Shown here piece by piece: positions 10,222 through 20,155 of a stretch of 64,000 nt of DNA. Positions within the stretch are counted from its first letter, which is position 1. Every line of letters starts with the position of its first letter. The notes under the pieces are model-generated. The model was given only the letters and a program-made list of their open reading frames with translations, was not told the origin of the DNA and made no database searches. Source of the DNA: Diplodia intermedia. Taxonomy: Eukaryota > Ascomycota > Dothideomycetes > Botryosphaeriales > Botryosphaeriaceae. The position numbers and the translations under genes are program-made. The stretch spans positions 248,001-312,000 of the forward strand of contig JAKEKT010000006.1 of the NCBI GenBank assembly GCA_021495925.1, read 5' to 3'.

Positions 10222-12150
10222 ATGAACGCAGAAGATGGCTTCCGCTACTCGACCCTGGACCCGCGGCATAACGAGATCCGTCTGATCAAGCTGCAACCCG
10301 TCCCCAAGTCCACCGACGGAGCCGGCTACCTCCCCATCATCAATTGCACGCTGCGAACTGCCAGCCTCGAAGATGAGCCGGACTACTGCGCCCTGTCGTA
10401 CGTCTGGGGCGACCCAAGCAGCACGCGTCCCATCCTAATCGATGGCAAAATCTTCCAGGTCACGGTCAACCTGGAGGCGGCATTGCGGCAGCTAGCCGAG
10501 GAGCTGCGGCAGCGACGGAACAGCCCGACCTGGCTGTGGGTAGACGCCGTGTGCATCAACCAGCACGATACGACGGAACGGACGCAGCAGGTGTGCCAGA
10601 TGGACCAGATCTACCGGCGGGCGTCGCGGGTCGTCATCTGGCTGGGGCCCAGCACACCCGACAGCGACGCCGCCATCGCGACGCTCGAGACGGTCTACTC
10701 GATCGCGCAGACGTCGCGTACCAATCACTGGGTGCGCTCGTGGCCGCTGTTCCAGTTCCAGGAGGCGCCGCGGCCGGAGACGTCGGCGCACCGCATCCAG
10801 GCGGCGCTGGACGAGGTGCTCGCGCTGCTGCGAACGAACGAGTGCCGGGCACTGGACGCGGTTGCGGCGCTGTTCACGCGCGACTGGTTCCGCCGCGTGT
10901 GGGTGCTGCAGGAGGTCGCGCTGGCCAAAGACGCCGAGCTGCTGTGCGGCGATGCGCGCATCCACTGGCGCCGCTTCTACACGGCCTTCTGGATGCTGTG
11001 TGGCCTGCGCGACTACCTCAACGCCGCCGTCATCTCGCCCCGTATCGTGACCACCGCCAACATGGCTACCGCCGCCTTCCTCGATGCGAAGCTGCAGAAC
11101 GTCGCGTCCGCCGCCTTCAGCTGGGTGCTCGCCAGCAGCGACACCCCCCTCCGACAGTTTCTGTATTTCCTGGGAGAAAACGCCGACAACTCCCGCTTGG
11201 TGGCGTCCGACCACCGCGACTACTGCTTCGCCCTGCTCGGCCTGGCCAGTGATGTTCAGCAGCTGAAGATACGCGCCGACTACGAGAAGTCGTGGCGGGA
11301 TCTGCGCATCAACCTGGCCAAGGCGTGCCTGAAGCACTACGGGCTCGAAGCGCTGTCGCACTGCAACATCACCGCTTCGTCATGGTCTAGCGACGACGAG
11401 AACGCAGACTACATCGAGAGTGCCCCATCCTGGGTGCCCAACTGGGCGTCGCCGCACCTGCCCAAGGCCCTGACCGTCTACTCGCATCTCAACGTGCGGG
11501 GCGGCGGCGCCGGCCGCGCATACAGAGCGTCGGGAAGCCTGCAGCAGTGCATTGATGACTCGTCGTTCGACCCGCACGGCAAACTAAAGCTCTGGGCCAT
11601 CCGCGTCGACGGCGTCGATCGCCTCGGCGACGGGTACCCCACGGAGGAGGTCAGCTACAGGGACGGCGAGAACTTTGACTATCTCGCCGCGTGGCTGGAG
11701 GGACTGAGCGTCGTCCTGCCCGGTGCCAACGACATCTACGACTCGCCGGAGGAGGTTGTCGAGGCGCTGTGGAGGACGCCGATCGCGGATCGCGCGTTTG
11801 TCCATAATTATGAGACCATACGCGCGCCGCAGGATTTGAAGGCTGGGTATATGGATCTGCTCAGGGGAGCGAGGAGTCGCGAGGCCATTCGGTATGCAGA
11901 AATTGCGCGGTACAAGCTCAAACGGAGGAGGCCGTTCAGGACTTCGAGAGGTTTCATTGGAATCGGGCCCGAAGAGATTGGTGAGTGGGATTCCTTGTGG
12001 ATACCTTTGGGCGCTGATGTCCCATTCGTCCTACGCGAGGCCGAAGATGGTTGTTGGGTTGTCGTTGGTGAGGCTTATGTCCATGGGATAATGGATGGCG
12101 AACTGACGGAGGGCAAGAGCGTAGCGATCAAACAGATTGAGTTAATATGA
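10222..12150 (+). CDS. HET-domain (heterokaryon incompatibility) protein
   Basis: This is a single exon of 642 aa. The ATG at 10222 gives MNAEDGFRYSTLDPRHNEIR, a typical start of these proteins. The HET domain covers about residues 50-210: DYCALSYVWGD, then WLWVDAVCINQ followed by ER...QVCQMDQIYRRASRVVIWLG, and later FTRDWFRRVWVLQEVALA. A C-terminal region of about 400 residues (for example HRDYCFALLGLASD) resembles the tail of other HET proteins but has no named domain. The family takes part in non-self recognition and programmed cell death when unlike strains fuse. Most genomic copies have no proven role, and none is proven here. No WD or NACHT module is present. Confidence 0.93.
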   Translation: MNAEDGFRYSTLDPRHNEIRLIKLQPVPKSTDGAGYLPIINCTLRTASLEDEPDYCALSYVWGDPSSTRPILIDGKIFQVTVNLEAALRQLAEELRQRRNSPTWLWVDAVCINQHDTTERTQQVCQMDQIYRRASRVVIWLGPSTPDSDAAIATLETVYSIAQTSRTNHWVRSWPLFQFQEAPRPETSAHRIQAALDEVLALLRTNECRALDAVAALFTRDWFRRVWVLQEVALAKDAELLCGDARIHWRRFYTAFWMLCGLRDYLNAAVISPRIVTTANMATAAFLDAKLQNVASAAFSWVLASSDTPLRQFLYFLGENADNSRLVASDHRDYCFALLGLASDVQQLKIRADYEKSWRDLRINLAKACLKHYGLEALSHCNITASSWSSDDENADYIESAPSWVPNWASPHLPKALTVYSHLNVRGGGAGRAYRASGSLQQCIDDSSFDPHGKLKLWAIRVDGVDRLGDGYPTEEVSYRDGENFDYLAAWLEGLSVVLPGANDIYDSPEEVVEALWRTPIADRAFVHNYETIRAPQDLKAGYMDLLRGARSREAIRYAEIARYKLKRRRPFRTSRGFIGIGPEEIGEWDSLWIPLGADVPFVLREAEDGCWVVVGEAYVHGIMDGELTEGKSVAIKQIELI

Positions 12151-12556
12151 GATATCTTGTATTGCCAATTCTTTGGAGGGATGGATAATATCCATAAGCT
12201 GTCTTTTGCCTTTATTTCTCTTCACTTTTGACGTAAAGTCGCCTCTAACACTATACACGTTACAGCTACTGAGTGATGTCGGATTAGACCGTCTATGGAA
12301 TCAATTACCCGATCCGGCAACAAACCAGTTCATCTGTGACTTTTTCTATTCGAGCCCCGCACACTGACATCATACGGCTTTACTACCGTAACTCCGTTCA
12401 ATCTCCGACGAAGCTACCCCTCCTCGCCAGCTATGTGAGACTATTTATCACCCCGCTATGGTATTTTGACACGGTGCACACCACCAATATCTTCTTTTAG
12501 CGGTCAAGCAATCGACCAGAAATTGTTCAAAGCAGCAGCAACAAAAAGAAAGAGTA
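12151..12556. other. Intergenic region between the HET and dehydrogenase genes
   Basis: These 406 bp are less GC-rich than the genes and contain no supported gene. They serve as the 3' end of the HET gene and promoter of the dehydrogenase. The A-rich, CAGCAG-containing stretch just before 12557 looks like a 5' leader. Confidence 0.45.
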
Positions 12557-13480
12557 ATGTCGCCCACCTCCGTCTTCGCCGCCAACAACACGGCGCTCAT
12601 CACCGGCGGTGCCAGCGGCATCGGCCTCGCCGTCGCGCAGCTCTGCCTCAAGCACAGCATGCGCGTCGCCATCGCCGACTGGAACACCGACACGCTTGCC
12701 AAAGCGGAAGAAACGCTCGGACGGGGCAAGGTCGACACGTACCAGGCGGACGTCTCGAAGCCGGAGGCGTGGGCGAAGCTGAAGGACAGCGTGCTAGAGA
12801 AATTCGGCGGCGGGAGCGTGGATTTCCTGATGCTAAACGCCGGCGTGGGGATGAAGGGGACGTGGGGGGATGCGGAGTACTTTGAGAAGGTCCCCGCCTA
12901 TGCTACCACAAACCTGTCCGGGGGCATCCCCAAACTGACAAAACACCAACAGACCCTCTCAACGAACCTCTTCGGCGTGATCAATGGGCTCAACGCCTTC
13001 GTCCCGGCCTTCCGCTCCGCCGCCACGGCCAACAAGGACAAGCCTTCCGCCATCGTCATCACCGGCAGCAAACAGGGCATCACCAACCCGCCCGGCAACG
13101 CCGCCTACAACGCCTCCAAAGCCGCCGTCAAGACCCTCGCCGAGCACCTCGCCTTCGACTTGCGCACAGACGCGCCCTCCACCTCCGTCCACCTGCTCGT
13201 TCCCGGCTGGACCCACACCGGAATGACCGGCGGCGGTACCGTCAAGGAGAAGCCGGCGGGTGCGTGGTCGGCTGAGCAGGTTGCAGGGTACTTGTACGAG
13301 AAGATGGGGCAGGGGAAGTTTTATGTCATCTGCCCGGATAACGATGTCAGTGAGGAGACGGATAAGAAGAGGATGCTGTGGAGTGTGGGGGATGTGGTGA
13401 ATGGCCGGCCGCCGCTGACGAGGTGGAGGGAGGAGTGGAAAGAGGAGGCGGAGAGGTGGATGAGTGAGCAGAAGGTCTGA
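12557..13480 (+). CDS. Short-chain dehydrogenase/reductase (SDR)
   Basis: Exons are 12557-12889 and 12953-13480, giving 286 aa. This is a classical SDR, an NAD(P)(H)-dependent oxidoreductase. The cofactor motif TGGASGIG is at residues 16-23, NAG at 94-96, and the catalytic Ser150, Tyr163 and Lys167 in VITGSKQG and YNASKAAV. The 63-bp intron (12890-12952) ends in CAACAG and has CTGAC as branch site. Removing it joins YFEK to TLSTNLFGVINGLNAF, the expected helix of the family. The intron is a multiple of three with no stop, so an unspliced product would carry 21 extra residues at that point. Substrate and pathway are not evident and the neighbours do not suggest one. Confidence 0.92.
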   Translation: MSPTSVFAANNTALITGGASGIGLAVAQLCLKHSMRVAIADWNTDTLAKAEETLGRGKVDTYQADVSKPEAWAKLKDSVLEKFGGGSVDFLMLNAGVGMKGTWGDAEYFEKVPAYATTNLSGGIPKLTKHQQTLSTNLFGVINGLNAFVPAFRSAATANKDKPSAIVITGSKQGITNPPGNAAYNASKAAVKTLAEHLAFDLRTDAPSTSVHLLVPGWTHTGMTGGGTVKEKPAGAWSAEQVAGYLYEKMGQGKFYVICPDNDVSEETDKKRMLWSVGDVVNGRPPLTRWREEWKEEAERWMSEQKV

Positions 13481-13995
13481 GTATGTTGTAGACTTGAAAT
13501 GGTGGAAGGAGCGATGTGGACGGACTTTCCGAATTCAGAGATGCGCTTGCCGAAACAAGTATTTGGCATTGCCGGAATGTCGGGTAGCGGTCTCGCGCTC
13601 ACGCGTCGGATTCGAGCGGGAGAAGTGCGGAAGCCCCACCTGCTCTCTCGACGCGATGAGGGCGAACAACACGTTGCACAAAGCCAGCTCGCGGGCGCAG
13701 AGTCATGGGAGTTCATTTAAATAATGCGAGGGTACGCATGCTGCAATCCCTACGCCGTGACGTCAGCCGGTGCACCTGAAACTCTCCCGACCCCAACGTG
13801 ATTGCCTCTTTAATTCGCAACCCGCCCTCCAAAAATAACTACCGCCCGCTGGCGGATCCGATGCTCCCCAACCTCACCTGCATGCTGCACTGACAGTCGC
13901 TCCTTAACGACCCACTTTCTCCCCTTTCCTCCTTTCCACTCCTCACCATTCCCGGAGATCCGAACGCTCGCTCAACCCCAGCACACCTCACCACC
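13481..13995. other. Intergenic region
   Basis: These 515 bp lie between two plus-strand genes. A pyrimidine-rich stretch (about 13915-13990) directly precedes the next start codon, as is common in filamentous fungal promoters. Nothing else is supported. Confidence 0.45.
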
Positions 13996-14477
13996 ATGGC
14001 TACCACCCAGCTGCCTTCGCATCCCATGTTCGACGTCATGTTCGACGTGCGCAGCAAGATGGACCGCGTCAGAGCTCTCGAGGCCGACAAGCAACGCACC
14101 TCTGCCGAGTTCGACGCCGCCCAGCAGAACCTCCAGGACGTCAAGAGCCGCGGCGAGGATCCCACCGACGCCGACATTGAGCGCGTGCACAAGGCCATGA
14201 TGGACCGCGTGAGCTTCCACCTCCTCGTCCCTGCAGAGCAATACTCCAGACGCTAACACACCGCGCCCAACAGACGAAAACACGACTCGCGATCATGTCC
14301 ATCATGCAGGACATTGGCAACCAATCCGACACCATCTTCCAGCTCCGCGACGACTACGAGAAGTACTGCAATGAGGTGCGAAAGTCGATGAAGCCGGGTG
14401 ACAAGCCGCCTCCCATGGCCTCGCAGGTCATGAAGGAGATTGCAGAGGTCATGGATCTGCTGAAGACCGACGAATAA
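13996..14477 (+). CDS. Small coiled-coil-like hypothetical protein (138 aa)
   Basis: Exon 1 is 13996-14208 and exon 2 is 14274-14477. The 65-bp intron has a GTGAGC donor, GCTAAC branch and CAACAG acceptor. CACCATGGC is a strong start context. The protein is Met-rich, highly charged and predicted helical (for example RSKMDRVRALEADKQRTSAE and LRDDYEKYCNEVRKSMK). It has a short Pro-rich break (PGDKPPP) and an acidic end (LLKTDE). There is no signal peptide or membrane segment. I do not recognise the family. Regular charge pattern, clean splice and good start context make it a credible gene. Confidence 0.75.
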
Positions 14478-15302
14478 GCCTCGAGCTACGAGCAAATGGG
14501 TCGGGCAGGGTGCTAAGGGAAACGTGCTTCAGAGGCGAAACGGTATAATTCTGGGTCAGTGAGGCGTTTTGGGAATGTCTTGCTTACGGATCACCGGATT
14601 TGGCGCAAATCCCACATATTGGCGGGCATACCTACAGGCAAATATCTGGTGCTGCAGGAGGTAAAAGCGGGATTTCAAACCTTGGCTCTGACTAATGCAC
14701 GACATCGCTTCAGCCTACATGCCAAACCAGTCAGAAGAATTCGATGTGTAAACGGATGCAAAGAGATGATTCCACGAGTGTCGACTGCAATTAATGAATG
14801 TCTATTTTGAGTTGTTGAGATCAGAGCCTAGGGGTTTAGCGGCTCAAAACCTCGCACCAACCCAGAGAAAGCGCTTTCTCCGAATTTAGCGTACCATGGC
14901 AGCTTCTTTTCAACAAACGACACGTATATGCCACTCAACAGTGATGATAGGCACCCTCGGGTTTCTTTTCTCTGTCCCTGCCGTACTGGCTTTCGTGATT
15001 GTGAGGTTTACCACATCTCGATCAATCCAACTTCCAGCCCAAGACACAGCTGGGGCATTACGCCCTTAGACCATGAAATTCTTTAGTCTAATCAGCAAAC
15101 GCCCACAGAAAGACGGTTCGATAGCCCCTCGAATTCTTCGGCTTTCTTCGCTCTGTTCCCTCTCTCCCTTACTTACGAAATCACGCTCGCTTTCGTAGAA
15201 TCCAACACCTCCCCACCCAGGTCCAGCTTCTTCGCCCATGTTCAGGAAACTACAAGCAACGTGAACGACACCAGAAAAGAAAACAAATCCGCCCACAACC
15301 CC
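14478..15302. other. Intergenic region
   Basis: These 825 bp lie between two plus-strand genes. The composition is mixed and less GC-rich than the genes. Short open frames exist but none has coding character or a credible splice partner. I see no RNA gene or repeat. Confidence 0.45.
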
Positions 15303-16087
15303 ATGCCTGCCACTGCTACCGCGACAGCGAGATCCCCCTCCGAGACCCCGACCACGACTACTGATACTACTACCAAACCAGCGGCCACGACCACCTATAC
15401 CAAAACCACAGCAAGTCTGGAATCGCATTCTACACGAAATTTCAAAGAACTCGAGAAACAACGAGAAAGTTTTGAGCATGTAAACTCGGTCCTCCTCTAC
15501 CAACGCGGGCGATTGGCGTTGCTGGAGCAAACACGGCTCGACGCAGACATGGCACGGCTGGTGATGCGCTCGCGCATGGTACGCGTGCCGCATCCAGAGC
15601 CATCCACGGAGCTGCGGGAGAAGTATTGGAAATCTGTGACAGACAATGTAGGTTTTTTTTTCTTTCCTTTCTCCCTCTCCCATTCCCCGCACTCTTCTTG
15701 CCTCCCACCCTTCCATCTGCGTCTCCCCCGCTCCCTCGGCCCCTGGATAATTCATCTCTTCTCCTTGTTGTAAAACTGCTGATCAGGTGCCATCAGAGGG
15801 AAGCCTACGCCGAAGCCGTGCATCTCGAGAACGAACTTCTGGTGTCGGTCCCGCTGTGCATATCGCAGATACGTTCCCAGCTGCGCACGCCGGCGGGCGC
15901 AACGCGCGAGGAGGCCGAGGTGAGGCGCGCGAGGCTGGTCGAGCTGGCCGAGAAGTTCGAGGCCGAGTTGGAGGAGATGCGGCGGGGTGACGGCAGGCTG
16001 AGGATGCAGGAGGTGCATTGCGGCGAGCGGTATGGCTATCTGAAACTGGTGATTGGGGGCGTGCGGAAGACGTATTTTATTGAGTAG
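15303..16087 (+). CDS. Hypothetical protein, Thr-rich N-terminus and helical body (211 aa)
   Basis: Exons are 15303-15647 and 15797-16087. The 149-bp intron (GTAGGT donor) is strongly T- and C-rich. The acceptor is taken as CATCAG at 15796, which keeps the frame. The nearer ATCAG at 15786 would throw the second half out of frame. The first 40 residues are Thr/Ala/Ser-rich and look disordered. Then comes a helical, charged region (RNFKELEKQRESFEHVNSVL). Exon 2 encodes REAYAEAVHLENELL, a likely coiled coil, and ends GYLKLVIGGVRKTYFIE. I do not recognise the family. The ATG at 15303 is the first in frame. Confidence 0.65.
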
Positions 16088-16634
16088 GGTGGGTTTTTTG
16101 TTGGGTTGCGAAAGAAGATTGGGCCTATGGAGAAATCACGGCACACTACACCTACGTAAGTACTTGTAACCCATACGTGGAAGCTGAAAATCTTATCTGC
16201 ATCCGAATATTTGTTTCAGCTTCCTACGTAGGAGGGCTAGAAGATTGACGAGGCGCGTGTGAGGAGCAGGACCTTGGTGCAGCAGTCCCCTATAAAATGG
16301 TATTCCACTTGAAAGAGAACCATGGCAACCAAGAACCGGGTGATTTGACGTCGCTCTTAACTAAGGTAGAAGTACCACATCCATCTTTTAGGAATATTAG
16401 ACATCATACGTGGCATTGGAGCCCTAGTTATGGGCCTGTTGTTGTAAGTTCGAATCTGGGAGGCGCGCTTGTCTTTGTTTGGACCATCTAGGTAGCTGCC
16501 CTACCGCGGAGAGGTCCACCTGCAGGAACTTCTGCCCAGGACCCTGCGCGCACCTCTTCACCCTTAAGAGCCGATCCGCCTCCGCCTTTCTTCCTCATCG
16601 ACGCATCCTACCGACACTCCCCGACAGTGCCACC
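16088..16634. other. Intergenic region containing a hairpin and a TATA-like box
   Basis: These 547 bp include the inverted repeat listed separately and a CCTATAAAATGG motif at about 16290, some 340 bp ahead of the next start codon. A GTTCGAAT word at about 16448 resembles a tRNA B box, but no tRNA fold can be formed around it. Confidence 0.45.
16175..16229. repeat. Inverted repeat / potential hairpin
   Basis: The left arm ACGTGGAAGCTGAAA (16175-16189) pairs with the right arm TTTCAGCTTCCTACGT (16214-16229), with one unpaired base and a 24-nt loop. It lies about 90 bp after the stop of the hypothetical gene ending at 16087. It could be a 3'-end structure or the remnant of a small foldback element. 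CCTACGTA also occurs at 16151, near the left arm. Confidence 0.6.
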
Positions 16635-17888
16635 ATGGACAAACCCGCTGCGTACCTGCCCAAGCCTATGGCGCCACCACCCACTCGCGAGATGCTTCCA
16701 AACAAAACATCGGGCGCGAAGACCATAAGCATGCAATTTCCAAGTACCATCTCAGACCCAGAGGGATTCAGAAAGCGCTTCACATCCCTACCGGCTGAAG
16801 TGAGAAACATGATCTACGACTTGGTCGCCTATGACATAATCTTACCAATACACCGAGCGCTCAAGACCGTGACTACTACGGACCCGCCTCTCACCGTCAT
16901 GGCAAACGCCTGCCACCACAACAGGACCGAGTTCCGAGCCAGGTGGAGAGCGAATATTCAGGGACGTTTCAAGAAGTGTATTCTTCGCTCCCTTTCTCAA
17001 GGCGTCAGGACCGAGTTCATAAGCCGTTTTTGGATGCGCGCTCAACTCCGGTTCTGTACCTGCGACACCACTCGCTCCGACGGCTTCGAAACCACTTGGT
17101 TGCAGAAGAGCAAGGCCGGAAACACCTTTGTCCATACTTACCTGGAAACCATCCAGTACAATGTACACTTTAAAGCCTTTAAGGATTTCGATGTCGCTCA
17201 ACTCAGCGAGCTTTGTGAGCAGCTGGTCTGGATTCGATTCAACGGCAACCTTATCATCACCGGAAGAAGGTTTGATGTGAAGATCGCCGCACACGTCATC
17301 CGCCTGATCGCCGACAAGTATTACGATGGCCTTTGGATTGGCAGTTTTCCGGGCTCATTCTCAAGCAAGGATTCGAGGCCCATTTACAACTGTAAGTAGG
17401 GCGCAATGTCTCTAGCAAAACTAGTCCGCAAGGCCAATTCCCTGCAGCGCTGATCGATTTCTTCCAGACCTTGTAAAGTGCGAGCTATACAACACCGACT
17501 CAATCTCCACCCTTGCGGAGGCAGGCCAACTCATCGAGCCAGATGATGCAGACATGGTCTGTCTGCCGCAGACGGTCGATTTCAGTGCGCAGGGCTACAA
17601 CCGCAATTCGTATGTACCAGTCAACCTCCTCCGCTCTCGCATGTTTCACCTGACCAAAATAGGTACGACAACATCACATTGGATGACCAATACAGAACCG
17701 AGGATGCGAAGAAAAGCAGTGAGTATATGGCCATCCAAGACGCCTGCGACTTTTGGGAGGAATCCGAAGACGAATCAGAAAACGAAGATCTCTACGACAT
17801 TGGCGACCTCGATGACTCCGAAACCTACTACGTATGGAACGATCCTGAAGAAAGCCTCTCTGGATCTAATGAGAACGGCGGTGGATGA
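16635..17888 (+). CDS. F-box-like domain hypothetical protein (374 aa)
   Basis: Exons are 16635-17391, 17468-17609 and 17663-17888 (introns 76 and 53 bp). The start context GCCACCATGG is near ideal. The motif LPAEVRNMIYDLV at residues 52-64 is the fungal F-box-like signature common to proteins that list cell features or recruit substrates to SCF ubiquitin ligases. The middle (FRARWRANIQGRFKK... through DVKIAAHVIRLIADKYYDG) resembles the body of fungus-specific F-box-like hypothetical proteins. The C-terminus is very acidic (FWEESEDESENEDLYDIGDL). Both splice junctions split codons that rejoin in frame. The biochemical role is unknown. Confidence 0.8.
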
Positions 17889-17924
17889 AGAGGGAAGTGG
17901 GAGATATAGGGCCCTTAACCGATA

Positions 17925-18311
17925 ATGGCCCAGTGCGTTGCACCTATTGTGCCGGCCAACGGCACCTTCTTCCAGGACGCCCGGGTCCAGGAGGCCGTCT
18001 TGCAAATGTTGAACATCCCCAACCCTCAGGCACTCAAGAGTGCGTACGTGAAGGCTCAGGACAACTGGGACAGGTCCATGTTGAACATCCCCAACCCTCA
18101 GGCGTTCAAGAGTGCGTAAGCGAAGGCTCAGGACAACTGGGACAGGTCCATGTTGAAGACGAACCTCAAGCGCCTCAGCAAGGTCAGGGTCGTCGTTGGC
18201 CACCCAGCTTTTGCCCGAGGGCAGAAGGGTGGTCTCCTCCATAGATTCTTGGGCCGTGGCCACGGTGTGGAAGATTGTGTGGATGGCTTCGTTCCTACAT
18301 GGCAAAGGTGA
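17925..18311 (+). pseudogene. Degenerate reading frame with in-frame 72-bp duplication and internal stop
   Basis: From ATG 17925 the frame stays open to TGA 18309-18311 (129 codons) apart from one TAA at 18117-18119. That stop sits in the second copy of a 72-bp tandem duplication, where the first copy has TAC. Before the duplication the frame reads MAQCVAPIVPANGTFFQDAR. After it comes a basic stretch (LKTNLKRLSKVRVVVGHPAF). It starts only 36 bp after the F-box-like gene ends, so it could be a separate small gene or a relic tail of that gene. I recognise no family. A functional 64-residue product ending at the TAA cannot be excluded. Confidence 0.4.
18006..18149 (+). repeat. 72-bp direct tandem duplication (two copies)
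   Basis: Copies at 18006-18077 and 18078-18149 both begin ATGTTGAACATCCCCAACCC. By eye they differ at four of 72 positions. One difference turns TAC into TAA. The unit is 24 codons, so the duplication keeps the frame. Confidence 0.9.
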
Positions 18312-18718
18312 GGTGAGGCGGCGGCGACAACTTCACTTTAATGTTAGCGCGCGGGACTGAATAGAAACGGGATCGATACTCAGCATGTATATTTAGTGAT
18401 GTGACGGGCTGGATGATATGGAGTTGAGTGTTTATTTTAGAGACTGATGTTGAACCTAATGCCGATTTGACATCATATTCCCCATTTGTGCCCCGACCAT
18501 AAATGGAATTTCCCTATGAAGTGGCTACCGGTCTAGTTTGCCCTACTTTCCGTCTAGCATTTGCACTTTCTAGCCACCTTCACAAACCCGTCCAACATCA
18601 CCGTTATCAAATCTGGCCTAGACCTGAGCGACGGCATCACGGACCATCGAGTGAAGAGAGAAGGCAATCGACGGCCATTTGCTAAGCTTGCCCCGGGGCC
18701 AGATGGTGCTAGCAGCAT
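18312..18718. other. Convergent intergenic region
   Basis: These 407 bp lie between the degenerate frame and the end of the minus-strand gene. I see no supported gene, repeat or RNA. Confidence 0.4.
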
Positions 18719-19190
18719 CTAAGGAACGTTAGCACGTATATTCTTTGTCAGTCTAGGCGGGTTCATGCCGAGAAGGTCCTGTGCGTTGGTATCGCGGTAA
18801 TCCTCCCGCCAGGACATGATGTCCCCCATCAGGAGACTTTTGTCCTTCTCGCACTCGTTTATGAGCCTGTTGAGCTTGGCCTATTACTGAAGGTTATTTG
18901 ATGCGACAAAGGGCAGATCCGAAAGATACCCCCACGGGCTCGATGAGTAACTATGCTTCACTCACCAGCTGTCGTAGGGCGCGGACGAAGGGGCGAATTG
19001 AGTCCTTCGGGATGCTGCTGACGGTCTTGCCCTGATTCTCAACAGTGTTGCAAAGCTGGCCCGCATGGCTTGCGCGGTTGACAATGTCTTGACGGAGCTT
19101 CTGGCGCTCATTCTCGAGCAATTTGCGGCGCTCACTTTGGCTGGCTGGAAGCTCATGAGCTTTCCCAGCTGCGTCGTCGTGGGCGGGCAT
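18719..19190 (-). CDS. Small coiled-coil-like hypothetical protein (128 aa)
   Basis: Exon 1 is 19190-18966 and exon 2 is 18880-18719. The 85-bp intron has a GTGAGT donor and AATAG acceptor. The product is hydrophilic and helical, with ERRKLLENERQKLRQDIVNR in exon 1 and LNRLINECEKDKSLLMGDIM in exon 2, and ends in TKNIRANVP. Exon 2 was found by following the frame past a clean donor. It is short but joins in phase and ends at TAG. The frame is open upstream of 19190 to about 19285 without an ATG, so a further 5' exon is possible. No family is recognised. Confidence 0.6.
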
Positions 19191-19489
19191 GTCGGGCAAG
19201 GAGAAGGCGCCGTCACTAAGATGAGAGCGTTTGGAGGTCTTGTTCGCAGCGCTGCTCTCGCCGGCGGCAGTGCAGAACGGATATTAAGAGGAAGAGTAGC
19301 GCTGGGCGCAGGCGGGCAGCTTTTCATGTCCCAGCAACCAGCGCACCTGCCCTTCTTGCACGTATTGCACGTGCAACCCCCCACAAACACTTCACCAAAA
19401 AAGACCAGCCCCAGCCCCGTCTGCCCCAGATCTTCCTCCATCCACACCAGCGTCGGCCATTGATCCCACACCACCAGCGTCCCCTCACC
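19191..19489. promoter_or_regulatory. Divergent intergenic region
   Basis: These 299 bp lie between divergent starts at 19190 and 19490. The region contains a pair of GCAC-rich words (TTGCACGTATTGCACGTGCA near 19355), forming a small palindrome-like CACGTG element of the kind bound by bHLH proteins. The function is inferred only. Confidence 0.35.
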
Positions 19490-20155
19490 ATGTCCAACCC
19501 ATTCACCGACACCCTCATCCGCCACGCGCCAACATGGCTCACCCGCTGCCTGCAGCGCGGCGCCAAACAGCGCCCGGACAGCCCTCCTCCCGCGCCCGCC
19601 TCCGACGACGCCGCCTCCGACCTCGCGGACCTCGCGGTCCACGGACCGTGGCTGCCGCACGGCAAGAAGCGCAAGCGCATCACCATCGACCCGGACGACC
19701 CGATCCGCGGCGTGGCGGCCACGGCGAAGAAGGACTGCAGGGAAGCCCGCCTCTTCGCCAAGCGCCTCCTCTCCTTCTCCCGCAACAGCAACAGCAGCAG
19801 CAGCAGCAGCAGCGGCGGCGGCGGCAACGGCCTCACCGTCGAGGTCTCTCCTCCTCCCGGTGGTGGTGCTCCCGCCTTGCCGCCGGTGCGCGTCTCTTCT
19901 CTGCGCGGGCTCCAGGCGGCCATTGCTGCCGCGCACGCCGCGCATGCCGCTCACGCCTCGTTCGTGCCGGCCGAGGGTGAGGAGGAGGAGGAGGAGGAGG
20001 AGGAGGAGGAGGAGGAGGCGCACGCGGCGTCTGGTTCGAACGGCGGGGCCCGTGACGACGGACGCCCGGGGAAGACCAAGAAGGAAAGGAGGGAGGACAA
20101 GAAGGCGGAGCGGAAGGAGCTCAAGAAGGCGAAGAAGAGGAGCAGGGCCTTGTAA
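19490..20155 (+). CDS. Low-complexity hypothetical protein with poly-Ser, poly-Glu and Lys-rich tail (221 aa)
   Basis: This is a single exon. The ATG at 19490 (TCACCATGTCC) was chosen as the first in-frame ATG with good context. The start MSNPFTDTLIRHAPTWLTRC is followed by LPHGKKRKRITIDPDDPIRG, which has a possible nuclear signal. The Ser run (AGC repeats near 19790-19812) is followed by Gly, then an Ala/His-rich helix (AAHAAHAAHASF). A run of about 15 Glu comes next and then a basic tail (KTKKERREDKKAERKELKKA). A long open frame also exists on the opposite strand, but it is composed of simple repeats and I treat it as a shadow. The charge pattern suggests a nuclear or nucleolar protein. That is inference. 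Confidence 0.6.
   Translation: MSNPFTDTLIRHAPTWLTRCLQRGAKQRPDSPPPAPASDDAASDLADLAVHGPWLPHGKKRKRITIDPDDPIRGVAATAKKDCREARLFAKRLLSFSRNSNSSSSSSSGGGGNGLTVEVSPPPGGGAPALPPVRVSSLRGLQAAIAAAHAAHAAHASFVPAEGEEEEEEEEEEEEEAHAASGSNGGARDDGRPGKTKKERREDKKAERKELKKAKKRSRAL
19978..20018 (+). repeat. GAG trinucleotide repeat inside the coding region
   Basis: An almost pure GAG/GGA run of about 40 bp codes for the poly-Glu tract. Its length is likely to vary between strains. Confidence 0.85.

Noticed and set aside
16440..16475. tRNA-like B box (AAGTTCGAATCTGG)
   Set aside because: No acceptor, D or T stem can be formed around it.
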